From CAZYTM01 sp964649725 (lineage in GTDB: Bacteria; Desulfobacterota; Desulfuromonadia; Geobacterales; Geobacteraceae), in contig CAZYTM010000003.1 of NCBI GenBank assembly GCA_964649725.1, forward strand, positions 310,001 through 374,000: a stretch of DNA of 64,000 bases, written 5' to 3'. A program made the position numbers and the translations under genes. Shown here one piece after another: positions 24,615 to 31,203 of the stretch (positions are counted from its first letter, which is position 1; the number at the start of each line of letters is the position of its first letter). Below the pieces are notes generated by a model that saw only the letters and a list, made by a program, of their open reading frames with translations, was not told where the DNA came from and did no database searches.

Positions 24615-25087
24615 CATTTCTTATAGTCAAGGCGATCATCCAATTTGTTTTCTGCCAGTGCCTTTTTAAACTCGCTGAAGTCGTTAAGTTTAGATCCTGT
24701 CACATGCCATAGAATTTTTGGTGTTTTATCAGCTTTAATAAGAACGACGTGAAAGCTATGGGCATAGCCACCTTTTTCATAGTGAACGACATAATAGTCT
24801 TTTGAAGTTTCTGCCCAGATCAATCTTTTTCGAGGAAGGTTCTTGTCATAAATGACGTCAGTCGCCTCCCACTTTTGCCCGGGATCGGCAATTCTACCAT
24901 TATTGTCAGCACATAAAGCCGCCACGCTAGGCGGTAGCTCCTTTACAGAATGAAGGTGCCGGAAACTGGAAGATTCAATGAGTTTTCTTTGCGTCGATTC
25001 AAGCTTGGTAACTTCAGCAAAAGCTACGCTGCCGAAAATTACTGCCATCAGAATAATCACTGAGATTGGTTTCATAATTTTTCTCAT
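24614..25087 (-). CDS. Cassette: exported protein of unknown function
   Basis: 157 residues with a signal peptide (MKPISVIILMAVIFGSVAFA). The mature part (about 135 residues) has KWEATDVIYDKNLPRKRLIWAE and YYVVHYEKGGYAHSFHVVLI, suggesting a small beta-rich periplasmic protein; no family is recognised. Its start 7-mer GTTGAGT matches its attC opening exactly. Confidence 0.6.
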   Translation of the reverse strand: MRKIMKPISVIILMAVIFGSVAFAEVTKLESTQRKLIESSSFRHLHSVKELPPSVAALCADNNGRIADPGQKWEATDVIYDKNLPRKRLIWAETSKDYYVVHYEKGGYAHSFHVVLIKADKTPKILWHVTGSKLNDFSEFKKALAENKLDDRLDYKK

Positions 25088-25088
25088 G

Positions 25089-25160
25089 ACTCAACGGCTC
25101 GGCAGTTGACCCGCCAGCCCAGTCGTTTCGGGCGGGCGGCGTCTAACTGTCTGGTTATAC
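25089..25160 (-). other. attC site
   Basis: ACTCAAC (25089-25095) to GTTATAC (25154-25160), 72 bp, inner hairpin CCCGCC...GGCGGG. Confidence 0.92.
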
Positions 25161-25164
25161 CTTT

Positions 25165-25734
25165 TCACCAGATGAAAATATCATCTGATTCAAGTACGTT
25201 TCGCTCGGCACATATTTTCTTCCAAATTGCCTGTTGTTCTTCTGTGAAAAAATACCCCTGATAGGCAAATATCGAATTTTTATCACTTCCAAGGTTATAT
25301 TTAAGTCGCCACGTTTTTGCTTTAATGCAAAGCGTCGTCCCCTCACCGGCTTTGCTTAAAGTCCGCCGTCTCAAACCCAGAAAAGACCGAAAGTGCCAAA
25401 GTTCGATTTCGTCCCATGTCGCACAGTGTAAGGGACTGATAGTAAATCCTATATCTGTAACAATCAGAGGATTTTTTCGCTCTTTTCCACATACAGCAAG
25501 GTAATACCCTAGAAAAAGAGCTGAAGCCGCCAATAATAGGCTTCCTCCCCAAACCAACGCAGGAACACTTGGTTGTAGCTTGAATGGTATTATGACGAAA
25601 CCCAACGCAGAACCCGAAAACAAGGCATAGACAAGACTTCTTTGCCAGCCAGACATTGGCTTAAAACGAGAAGGCACAACTAATAGATGTGTTCCAGATA
25701 TTATGCGCTCATGAATTTCAGGTCTTTTTCTCAT
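25165..25734 (-). CDS. Cassette: two-TM protein with PH-like domain, copy 2
   Basis: 189 residues, same length and plan as the 18278-18847 cassette and similar along its whole length (RFKPMSGWQRSLVY, IVTDIGFTISPLHCATWDEIELWHF, LSKAGEGTTLCI, YFFTEEQQAIWKKIC.ERNVLESD). Two membrane segments lie at about 33-55 and 62-84. Its cassette ends (GTTATAC/GTATAAC) are also identical to those of copy 1. Function unknown. Confidence 0.7.
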   Translation of the reverse strand: MRKRPEIHERIISGTHLLVVPSRFKPMSGWQRSLVYALFSGSALGFVIIPFKLQPSVPALVWGGSLLLAASALFLGYYLAVCGKERKNPLIVTDIGFTISPLHCATWDEIELWHFRSFLGLRRRTLSKAGEGTTLCIKAKTWRLKYNLGSDKNSIFAYQGYFFTEEQQAIWKKICAERNVLESDDIFIW

Positions 25735-25748
25735 GTTTTGTTTTCATG

Positions 25749-25811
25749 GTATAACGGGGTCCGGCCTTGACCGGCGGCGTCAGCCGTCCGTGTCTGAGGA
25801 CGTGGTTGGGC
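25749..25811 (-). other. attC site
   Basis: GTATAAC (25749-25755) to GTTGGGC (25805-25811), 63 bp. Its body is nearly the same as the site at 23555, including CGGCCTTGACCGGCGGCGTC. Confidence 0.93.
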
Positions 25812-25812
25812 A

Positions 25813-26124
25813 TCATTTCGTTGCGTCTATTTTGCCGTTGCCATTTACCTTGTAAGACAGCCCTGAAGTATTCAGATATCCGTCTTTCTCAAATGGCTCT
25901 GTTTCCGGAAATAGTTGCTTTAGAATCTTTGTAAGTTCTTCTTTTCGCATTCCGTTGACAAAATGGCCGTTTAGTTTTGTTAAGGCATTTAATCGATTTT
26001 CTCTTTCATATTCTTCCTGTTGTCGATATTTCTCAGTAACCATGCGATCAACAAAAGAATAGAGCCAGAAACCGTTAGTTCCGATGAGTAACACCGACAA
26101 GATCGTTATAATCCACTTTGACAT
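25813..26124 (-). CDS. Cassette: single-pass membrane protein
   Basis: About 103 residues. One N-terminal membrane segment (WIITILSVLLIGTNGFWLYSF) and a charged helical region, then NGMRKEELTKILKQLFPETEPFEKDG and a short beta tail. Resembles small membrane-anchored SmpA/OmlA-like domains only vaguely. Start at the ATG 26124 because the longer frame runs through the attC. Confidence 0.55.
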   Translation of the reverse strand: MSKWIITILSVLLIGTNGFWLYSFVDRMVTEKYRQQEEYERENRLNALTKLNGHFVNGMRKEELTKILKQLFPETEPFEKDGYLNTSGLSYKVNGNGKIDATK

Positions 26125-26139
26125 TTTCAATATCCAATC

Positions 26140-26214
26140 GCCCAACGGCGTGTGCCCTTGACCCGCACCGGGGCGTTTCTCAGCTCCGGTCGGTGCCCGA
26201 TGGCCGTGTTATGC
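26140..26214 (-). other. attC site
   Basis: GCCCAAC (26140-26146) to GTTATGC (26208-26214), 75 bp, inner hairpin CCCGCACCGGGGCG...CTCCGGTCGGTGC. Confidence 0.92.
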
Positions 26215-26643
26215 GAAGTCCTTTTTGTTTTTCAAATAGTACGCTTCAAGCTTGCTCCAAACTTCTTCGTCACCACAGAGCATGTCGCCCCATCCGTTTA
26301 CAATACATTCATCTTCGTCGTAATTCGCATCCATGAATTGATTGCGTTTCTCTGCGTTGAGGTGAGGCTCGTCAAATGGGAAGGTTGAGACAACGCGGGC
26401 CAAGTCTGCAGCTTGTTTTTCACAGCCTATCGCGGAGTATGCTTCAATAAATCTTGAATATGGAGGTTGCTTTGGCCAATCTGACTCGAAAAAATATCTA
26501 TATCCGCCATTGTCAATGACTCCTTGGGCAGAGAAAATTATCAATAAGTTCGCAGCGGAGGTAGGAATACTGTCCATATTACCCCTCGCTTTTTTCAACA
26601 ATCGCTCTGCCTTATCGAAACCCGCTGACAAAATATCTGTCAT
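26209..26643 (-). CDS. Cassette: DMP19-like (DUF4375) protein
   Basis: About 144 residues. The block SAQGVIDNGGYRYFFESDWP followed by FIEAYSAIGCEKQAADLARVV matches the DUF4375/DMP19 pattern (NGGxxxFF, then an IGA-type helix). The family is named after the Neisseria protein DMP19, a DNA-mimic that blocks a repressor from binding DNA. The C-terminal half is acidic (MDANYDEDECIVNGWGDMLCGDEEVW), as expected for such a mimic. The assignment to the family is fairly firm; DNA mimicry here is inference. Confidence 0.68.
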   Translation of the reverse strand: MTDILSAGFDKAERLLKKARGNMDSIPTSAANLLIIFSAQGVIDNGGYRYFFESDWPKQPPYSRFIEAYSAIGCEKQAADLARVVSTFPFDEPHLNAEKRNQFMDANYDEDECIVNGWGDMLCGDEEVWSKLEAYYLKNKKDFA

Positions 26644-26661
26644 ATTCAATCTCCTTTTCTT

Positions 26662-26735
26662 GCACAACGGGCCGGGCCTTGACCCGCAGCGGGGCGCTTC
26701 TCAGCCCCGGTCGGTGTCCAAGGGCCTGGTTGGTG
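26662..26735 (-). other. attC site
   Basis: GCACAAC (26662-26668) to GTTGGTG (26729-26735), 74 bp. Best example of the inner arms: on the minus strand CCTTGGAC pairs with GTCAAGG with one extra G on the 5' arm. Confidence 0.95.
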
Positions 26736-27237
26736 CTTTTTTTCTCCACATTTTGATTCCCCACAACACAGCTAAGACCAAAAGTAGTTGTGTGGCAGCA
26801 ACTGTCGAGAAAGCAAGCCATTCAGCAATCACTGCACCATACATATTTCCGAACCACGACACCACAAAGCCAAATGTCTCCTCAAAAGATAGCCAAAATT
26901 TCGGGGACAAATAATTTATGACGGTCCACACCGGCAAATATGCTATTCGCCAAGCGATTCCTGTTCCTTGGGAGTGCACATTAACTACCGATGCCACTGA
27001 GAAGAACATCATCAAAATTGAGACGTCAATTATTGCCCACAGAAAAGTCAGCCAGGTTTTCTTTTTATTGATTCTTATGAAAATGCAACCATTCCAGAGC
27101 AGCCAAAGTCCTCCGAAGTAGAAACTTAGCGCACGCCCTAATAAATTGGGGAAAGCGAAGCTAATCAACGAAAGAATGAATCCAATGATGCTTAGCAATG
27201 TGGTGATTCGGAGAAATCTTGGACAGTCAGCTTTCAA
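26701..27237 (-). CDS. Cassette: multi-pass membrane protein
   Basis: 178 residues, not recognised. About four or five membrane segments (ITTLLSIIGFILSLISFAF, LSFYFGGLWLLWNGCIFI, TFLWAIIDVSILMMFFSVASV, WLAFSTVAATQLLLVLAVLW). The C-terminal residues are encoded by the attC at 26662-26735, so the sequence there is set by the recombination site. Start and end 7-mers of the cassette match exactly (GTTGGTG/CACCAAC). Confidence 0.62.
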   Translation of the reverse strand: MKADCPRFLRITTLLSIIGFILSLISFAFPNLLGRALSFYFGGLWLLWNGCIFIRINKKKTWLTFLWAIIDVSILMMFFSVASVVNVHSQGTGIAWRIAYLPVWTVINYLSPKFWLSFEETFGFVVSWFGNMYGAVIAEWLAFSTVAATQLLLVLAVLWGIKMWRKKAPTRPLDTDRG

Positions 27238-27254
27238 TTCATTTTCCTTTATTG

Positions 27255-27312
27255 CACCAACGTCGTGGGAGAACAGCGGCGGTTTTAGGCCGCTGCTTCT
27301 GCCTGGTTAGCC
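27255..27312 (-). other. attC site
   Basis: CACCAAC (27255-27261) to GTTAGCC (27306-27312), 58 bp, inner hairpin AGCGGCggttttaGGCCGCT. Confidence 0.9.
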
Positions 27313-28053
27313 ATTATATTCAACATTTTTGCTGAGAAGCTTTTCCAGGTAAGCTTTCTGTGCCAAAAACTCATTTTGTTGTAGAAGTTGTTCACGATAG
27401 TTTTTCAAAAGAAACTGAATAGAATCTTCATTCCCTTTACGCCCATTACAGGCCGGACAGGATGTTACAAGGTTTTGCTTATTGTTAGTTCCTCCTTTTG
27501 ATGTCGGCACAAGGTGGTCAAGGACATATGTATCCTCAGAAACTTCTAGCAGACAGTAGGCGCACTTGCGCTGATCTCGACCGAGAATTTCTAGGCGTCG
27601 CTCGTTATCAGTGTAGTAATCACGATTATCAATTTCCTCAGGAGGAGTAGCATTCTGCTGCTCTGATTCGATCAAGATTTTACAAGCTTGAATTTCGCTG
27701 GGAAGGTGAACCGTTATTTCGTTAGCACCACCTCGCTGAGGTTTGACCGAAATACATTTATTCTGCAAAAGATCTGTAAGGCGCCGCTTTATTGTCGAGC
27801 TATCTTCAATTATGTTGCCTTGATCCGAACGAATATATGAACCGACTTGTACCCAAGGTATTATTATTTGTCCTTTTCCTGATTCAAAGTACGTCAAGTA
27901 AAAAAGCACGTGGTATACGGCCAGCGCCTTGTCTTTTACAACTCGTGCCAGATACTTCGTAATATAGCTACTCTCCACCACGTATTTCTCTATGCTTATA
28001 CGATCAGGCCTTAATGTAACCGCGCCACTCATCAAATCTAAGATATGAGACAA
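27307..28053 (-). CDS. Cassette: HNH endonuclease with N-terminal winged-helix-like region
   Basis: 248 residues. The C-terminal half has a full HNH zinc-nuclease motif: CAYCLLEVSEDTYVLDHLVPTSKGG, NNKQNLVTSCPACNGRKGN (Cys pairs, DH and N). Residues about 50-115 (HVLFYLTYFESGKGQIIIPW ... SSTIKRRLTDLLQNKCISV) look like a winged helix that could bind DNA. It could be a defence nuclease or a homing-type enzyme. The start is TTG at 28053: GGAGG stands 7 bases upstream, an unusually clear site for a non-ATG start. Confidence 0.8.
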   Translation of the reverse strand: MSHILDLMSGAVTLRPDRISIEKYVVESSYITKYLARVVKDKALAVYHVLFYLTYFESGKGQIIIPWVQVGSYIRSDQGNIIEDSSTIKRRLTDLLQNKCISVKPQRGGANEITVHLPSEIQACKILIESEQQNATPPEEIDNRDYYTDNERRLEILGRDQRKCAYCLLEVSEDTYVLDHLVPTSKGGTNNKQNLVTSCPACNGRKGNEDSIQFLLKNYREQLLQQNEFLAQKAYLEKLLSKNVEYNG

Positions 28054-28089
28054 TGCAGTACCTCCATTTATTTTGATTGGCTAAATGAC

Positions 28090-28160
28090 AGCTAACGGCT
28101 CGGCCGGTGACCGGCGCGGCAGCAGTTTGGCCGCGTCCGCGTCTACTGGCCTGGTTGTAA
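28090..28160 (-). other. attC site
   Basis: AGCTAAC (28090-28096) to GTTGTAA (28154-28160), 71 bp. The final A departs from consensus, yet it matches exactly the 5' boundary of this cassette at 28547-28553 (TTACAAC), proving that the two ends belong together. Confidence 0.92.
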
Positions 28161-28210
28161 TTACTCTTGCCTTCTCAGTTCATGCAGCCCTCTCAATACA
28201 CAGGAACTTC

Positions 28211-28537
28211 TTAACGGGACATGTACTTTCTGAAGAGATACCAAGAACATAAGAAAAAGGAGATGGTCATCCAACTAATTGCGCCGACTAAGTAGGTTTT
28301 CGTTGGTAATATGCCGTTTAGGATAAAGAGGTAAACGACTCCTACCGGAGCAATAGCTGCGCCTCCCTCTCCTGCGAGGATGCAGGGTGAGTAAAAAAGT
28401 GATAGGGCAGCTGCCCTCATTATCACTTTACTCCATAAACCTTTTGTCTTGGTCATCTGGAATACACAGAACGTGCTTATTCCGGAGCATGCGACAAATG
28501 CGAAAAACCCATATGTCCAAATTTGTTCGTTATCCAT
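28211..28537 (-). CDS. Cassette: small membrane protein
   Basis: 108 residues with three or four membrane segments (YGFFAFVACSGISTFCVF, MRAAALSLFYSPCILAG, IAPVGVVYLFILNGIL, GAISWMTISFFLCSWYLF). No family recognised. First cassette of the array on its 5' side: it starts 10 bases after the core TTACAAC at 28547-28553. Confidence 0.6.
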   Translation of the reverse strand: MDNEQIWTYGFFAFVACSGISTFCVFQMTKTKGLWSKVIMRAAALSLFYSPCILAGEGGAAIAPVGVVYLFILNGILPTKTYLVGAISWMTISFFLCSWYLFRKYMSR

Positions 28538-28546
28538 ATCTTTTCG

Positions 28547-28578
28547 TTACAACTACTTATTGAGCAGTCCGGTTGTGC
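28547..28578 (-). other. 5' boundary of the array (short attC- or attI-like site)
   Basis: TTACAAC (28547-28553) is the start core of the first cassette; GTTGTGC at 28572-28578 is a second core-like 7-mer, only 32 bp in total, too short for normal inner arms. It could be a worn attC of a lost cassette or the point where the array was cut from its integrase. Confidence 0.5.
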
Positions 28579-28704
28579 CATATAGATGTATATCGTTCCA
28601 TATAGATTTAGATAGAACTATCTAAATCTATATGGGAAAAATCTATCTACATTTATATGGAATCTGGTTTTTTGTTACTTATCACTCCATCTACATCTAT
28701 ATGG
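28578..28704. promoter_or_regulatory. Iterated 18-bp motif with a perfect palindrome
   Basis: Five copies of CCATATAGATkTAGATrG-like sequence: 28578 and 28598 in plus orientation, 28618, 28643 and 28687 in minus orientation. Copies 2 and 3 form a perfect 18-2-18 palindrome (28598-28635). The first three begin exactly 20 bp apart, about two helical turns. The pattern is that of multiple binding sites for one DNA-binding protein. It lies just upstream of the first cassette. Confidence 0.75.
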
Positions 28705-28980
28705 TTTTTTTATGCTTAACGTTATCAAGCACCAAACGCAAAAAACCGCCTGACGACATCCATCGTCAAAGGCGGCTTGATAATAACCCGTATAACCCCA
28801 TCCCTGGCATCCTTTCCGGAGCAGCCGAGCGGCCTGCTGCCAAGAGAAGCTCTGCGTGCCAAAGTAAAAGAACGTTAACGGAATCTACGATTTCCCGACG
28901 GCTTTGTCAAGGGAAAGCCGGGGGATGGTTTTGCATCTGGAGACCCCTCTTTATTTCTGCTTGACAATAATTCCTCTTCC
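28705..28980. other. Gene-free stretch right of the iterons
   Basis: No gene found between the iterons and the stop at 28983. It holds the hairpin element at 28741 and, on the plus strand, CCCgacGGCTTTgtcaagggAAAGCCggGGG at about 28901-28925, another imperfect hairpin. Confidence 0.4.
28741..28773 (-). terminator. Hairpin element, probable terminator of the toxin-antitoxin operon
   Basis: On the minus strand CCGCCTTTGACGA pairs with TCGTCAGGCGG and is followed by TTTTTTGC. It stands downstream of the third gene of the HigBA-like operon. Related to the element at 2425-2510. Confidence 0.65.
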
Positions 28981-28982
28981 CA

Positions 28983-29196
28983 TTACACAGCCTTGTTCGC
29001 CTTGGCTTTAGCAATCCGGACCAGCGAGCGCAAGGCATCATTCACCGATTTCGCATCCGGGAAATATTCGGCAATATCCTTTTCCAGCAGGACAAGGTTG
29101 GTCCCTTTTGCGAATTCCTTTGCGTACTTCCCTTTCACTATTCCCTGCAGATTCGCCAGGTCGTATTCAGGGAGTAGTTCATCATTTTTTTTTCAT
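28983..29196 (-). pseudogene. Small antitoxin-like gene with an A9 frameshift
   Basis: The ATG at 29196 overlaps the stop of the HTH gene (ATGA) and is followed by nine A and then TGA. With eight A the frame would continue without a stop for about 70 codons: MKKNDELLPEYDLANLQG ... KGKYAKEFAKG ... YFPDAKSVNDALRSLV ... NKAV, ending at 28983. This is the pattern of small type II antitoxin-like proteins that follow toxin genes. The single-base insertion in a homopolymer could be a real inactivation, a slippage or phase-variation site, or a sequencing error. Confidence 0.6.
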
Positions 29197-29543
29197 AATA
29201 TTAGCTTCGTAGAGGATATGGTCTTGTTTTCCAACTCCTCAAACTGGTTGATCCTGACACTGCCGTCGGGGAAGCGGGCGATTATCTCCAGCTCTCCACC
29301 CATGGCGCGAATGAAACTACGCAGGGAGCTGATGTACATGTCTGTCCGTCGTTCCAACTTGGAGATGCTGGCCTGCTTTACATGAAGCAATGTTGCAAGC
29401 TGTTCCTGGCTCATTTTCCGCGCATGGCGAAGTTCGGTAAGGGGAAGTTGCTCCAGCAGTTCCGCTGCCTTTTGCCGGTTCCGCACACGCCGTTCCGGCC
29501 CCATCTTCTCCTGTAATTCGCTGAATGGTCGAGCCATCTTCAC
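29193..29543 (-). CDS. HigA-like antitoxin, XRE-type HTH
   Basis: 116 residues. The middle holds a helix-turn-helix of XRE type (RKMSQEQLATLLHVKQASISKLERR), followed by SLRSFIRAMGGELEIIARFPDGSVRI, the usual end of HigA-type antitoxins that are encoded after their toxin. It should neutralise the partner toxin and repress the operon. It overlaps the toxin gene by 4 bases and the downstream frameshifted gene by 4 bases. Confidence 0.85.
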   Translation of the reverse strand: MKMARPFSELQEKMGPERRVRNRQKAAELLEQLPLTELRHARKMSQEQLATLLHVKQASISKLERRTDMYISSLRSFIRAMGGELEIIARFPDGSVRINQFEELENKTISSTKLIL

Positions 29544-29902
29544 CGCTCCTTCCCGCTGTTTTCCAGTTCACGCAGATGCTCTTCGTACAGCTTGTCGGCC
29601 AGAGGGAGCATCTTCTCGTACCAGCGATTGTCCCCACCTTTGCAACCCCCTATCAACAGCAAAGCAGCGCGACGTGGATCAAAGGCGTAGAGAATCCGGT
29701 AAGGTCTCCCCTTGTGCTGCACCCTGAGTTCCCTCATATGACTGAAGCGCGAACCGGAAACGCCGGAACTGTATGGGAACTCCAGGTAGGGGCCACGCTC
29801 CTGAAGAAGAATGACCACAATATCGATATCGTCCTGACATTCCTCCGGCAGGGGATCCCACCATTGGCCAAATTCATTGGTATATTCGACAATCCATGTC
29901 AT
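29540..29902 (-). CDS. HigB/RelE-like toxin (phage Gp49-like family)
   Basis: About 120 residues, opening MTWIVEYTNEFGQWW, with GVSGSRFSHMRELRVQHKGRPYRILYAFDPRRAALLLIGGCKGG, the core of the Gp49/HigB family: conserved Arg pair and the F.P...A.LL..G..K strand. Such toxins cut mRNA on the ribosome. The toxin gene is first in the operon, as in higBA. The ATG at 29902 follows GGAGG at a somewhat long distance; an upstream start at 29941 is possible but less likely. Confidence 0.83.
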   Translation of the reverse strand: MTWIVEYTNEFGQWWDPLPEECQDDIDIVVILLQERGPYLEFPYSSGVSGSRFSHMRELRVQHKGRPYRILYAFDPRRAALLLIGGCKGGDNRWYEKMLPLADKLYEEHLRELENSGKER

Positions 29903-29973
29903 GTTAACAATATAACCTCCAGAGAATATCCTGTCAAACAAAACTGTAATTAGTCAACTGTCAAAACGCAGGA

Positions 29974-31203
29974 CTACTCATACCTGAGCGCGTCGATAGG
30001 ATTGAGTCCGGCCGCTTTGCGGGCCGGGTAGAAACCGAAGAAGACACCTACTCCGGCGGAGAAGAGGAAGGCGATGACGATCGCATTGGTGGAGATCAAG
30101 GTCGGCCACTGCATCAGCTTGGATACCACCATGGCACCTGCCACGCCGACCCCCATGCCGATGATGCCGCCGCAGGTGGTTAGCAGTACCGCCTCGGTGA
30201 GGAACTGCAGCAGGATATCCCGCTGTTTGGCGCCGATTGCCATGCGGATGCCGATCTCCCTGGTCCGCTCGGTGACAGAGACGAGCATGATGTTCATGAT
30301 GCCGATGCCGCCGACGATGAGGGAGATGGAGGCGACTGCGCCGAGCAGCAGCGACATCACCTTTGACGACTGTTCCGAGACGGCAAGGATTTCGGAGAGG
30401 TTGCGCACCGTGAAGTCCCGCTCCTTGGTCGGGCCGATCCGGTGCCGCTGGTCGAGAATGGAGTTGAGCTCCTCTTCGGCCTTTTTCAGGTCATCGGCAC
30501 TCTTCGCCTGCACCATCATGGCGCCGATGGTGTTGGGGAACTGGCTGCCGAAGAGCTTGCGCTGGGCGGTGCGGAGCGGGACAAAGATGACATCGTCCTG
30601 GTCCTGCCCCTGGGGGGACTGCCCCTTTTTATCGAGCAGACCGATCACCGTAAAGGGGATCTTCTTGATACGGATGATCTTGCCGACCGGGTCGGCACTG
30701 CCGAAGAGGTTGTCTACCACAGTCTGGCCGATCAGGCAGTTCTTGGTGGCACCATCCACATCCCCCTGGGAGATGTTTCTCCCCCCCTGCAGAGACCAGT
30801 CCCGCACCGAGAGGATCTCCGGGGTCACCCCCATGATTATGGTCGACCAGTTCTGGTTGCCGAAGACCACCTGGGAGGTACCGCGCACCGTCGGCGCCAC
30901 TTCGGCAACCGAGGGGCACTCCAGTTTGATCGCCTTGGCATCGTCATAGGTGAGGGTCGGCGTACCGCCGAAGCCGGAGCGGAGGCCGCCGCTGGTGGTG
31001 GAGCCGGGGACCACCAGCAGCAGGTTGCTCCCTATGCTGGCGATCTGGTCGGAGATCATCTTGCTCGCTCCGGTACCGATGGCAACCATGGCGATCACCG
31101 CGGCGATACCGATGATGATCCCGAGCATGGTCAAGAGCGCCCGCATCTTGTTGACCCGGAGCGCCCGGAGTGCGATCAGCAGACTCTGCCAGATAGTGGT
31201 CAT
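29974..31203 (-). CDS. MacB-type ABC transporter permease
   Basis: 409 residues, one N-terminal and three C-terminal membrane segments with a large periplasmic domain between. Blocks LRALRVNKMRALLTMLGIIIGIAAVI and GGIGIMNIMLVSVTERTREIGIRMAIGA are typical of MacB/LolC-type mechanotransmitting permeases. It works with the ATPase at 31200 and the adaptor at 31926 to push substrates (macrolides, peptides, lipids) through an outer-membrane channel; no TolC-like gene is nearby. ATGA overlap with the ATPase gene. Confidence 0.88.
   Translation of the reverse strand: MTTIWQSLLIALRALRVNKMRALLTMLGIIIGIAAVIAMVAIGTGASKMISDQIASIGSNLLLVVPGSTTSGGLRSGFGGTPTLTYDDAKAIKLECPSVAEVAPTVRGTSQVVFGNQNWSTIIMGVTPEILSVRDWSLQGGRNISQGDVDGATKNCLIGQTVVDNLFGSADPVGKIIRIKKIPFTVIGLLDKKGQSPQGQDQDDVIFVPLRTAQRKLFGSQFPNTIGAMMVQAKSADDLKKAEEELNSILDQRHRIGPTKERDFTVRNLSEILAVSEQSSKVMSLLLGAVASISLIVGGIGIMNIMLVSVTERTREIGIRMAIGAKQRDILLQFLTEAVLLTTCGGIIGMGVGVAGAMVVSKLMQWPTLISTNAIVIAFLFSAGVGVFFGFYPARKAAGLNPIDALRYE

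Larger units (their letters stand above)
18199..28578 (-). mobile_element. Integrase-less integron cassette array (CALIN)
   Basis: Twelve well-formed attC sites of 51-75 bp, plus several worn ones, separate small minus-strand genes. Each site reads RYYYAAC ... GTTRRRY. The 7-mer at the start of a cassette is the reverse complement of the 7-mer that opens its own attC; this holds exactly for eight cassettes and with one mismatch for three more. Inner arms such as CCTTGGAC/GTCAAGG (26662 site) have one extra base in the minus-strand 5' arm, giving the same orientation as the genes. Several stop codons fall inside the attC. No integrase gene is seen in the window. Confidence 0.93.

Noticed and set aside
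28538..29200. An integron integrase next to the array
   Set aside because: No tyrosine-recombinase motif in any frame; only a toxin-antitoxin operon and repeats are there.
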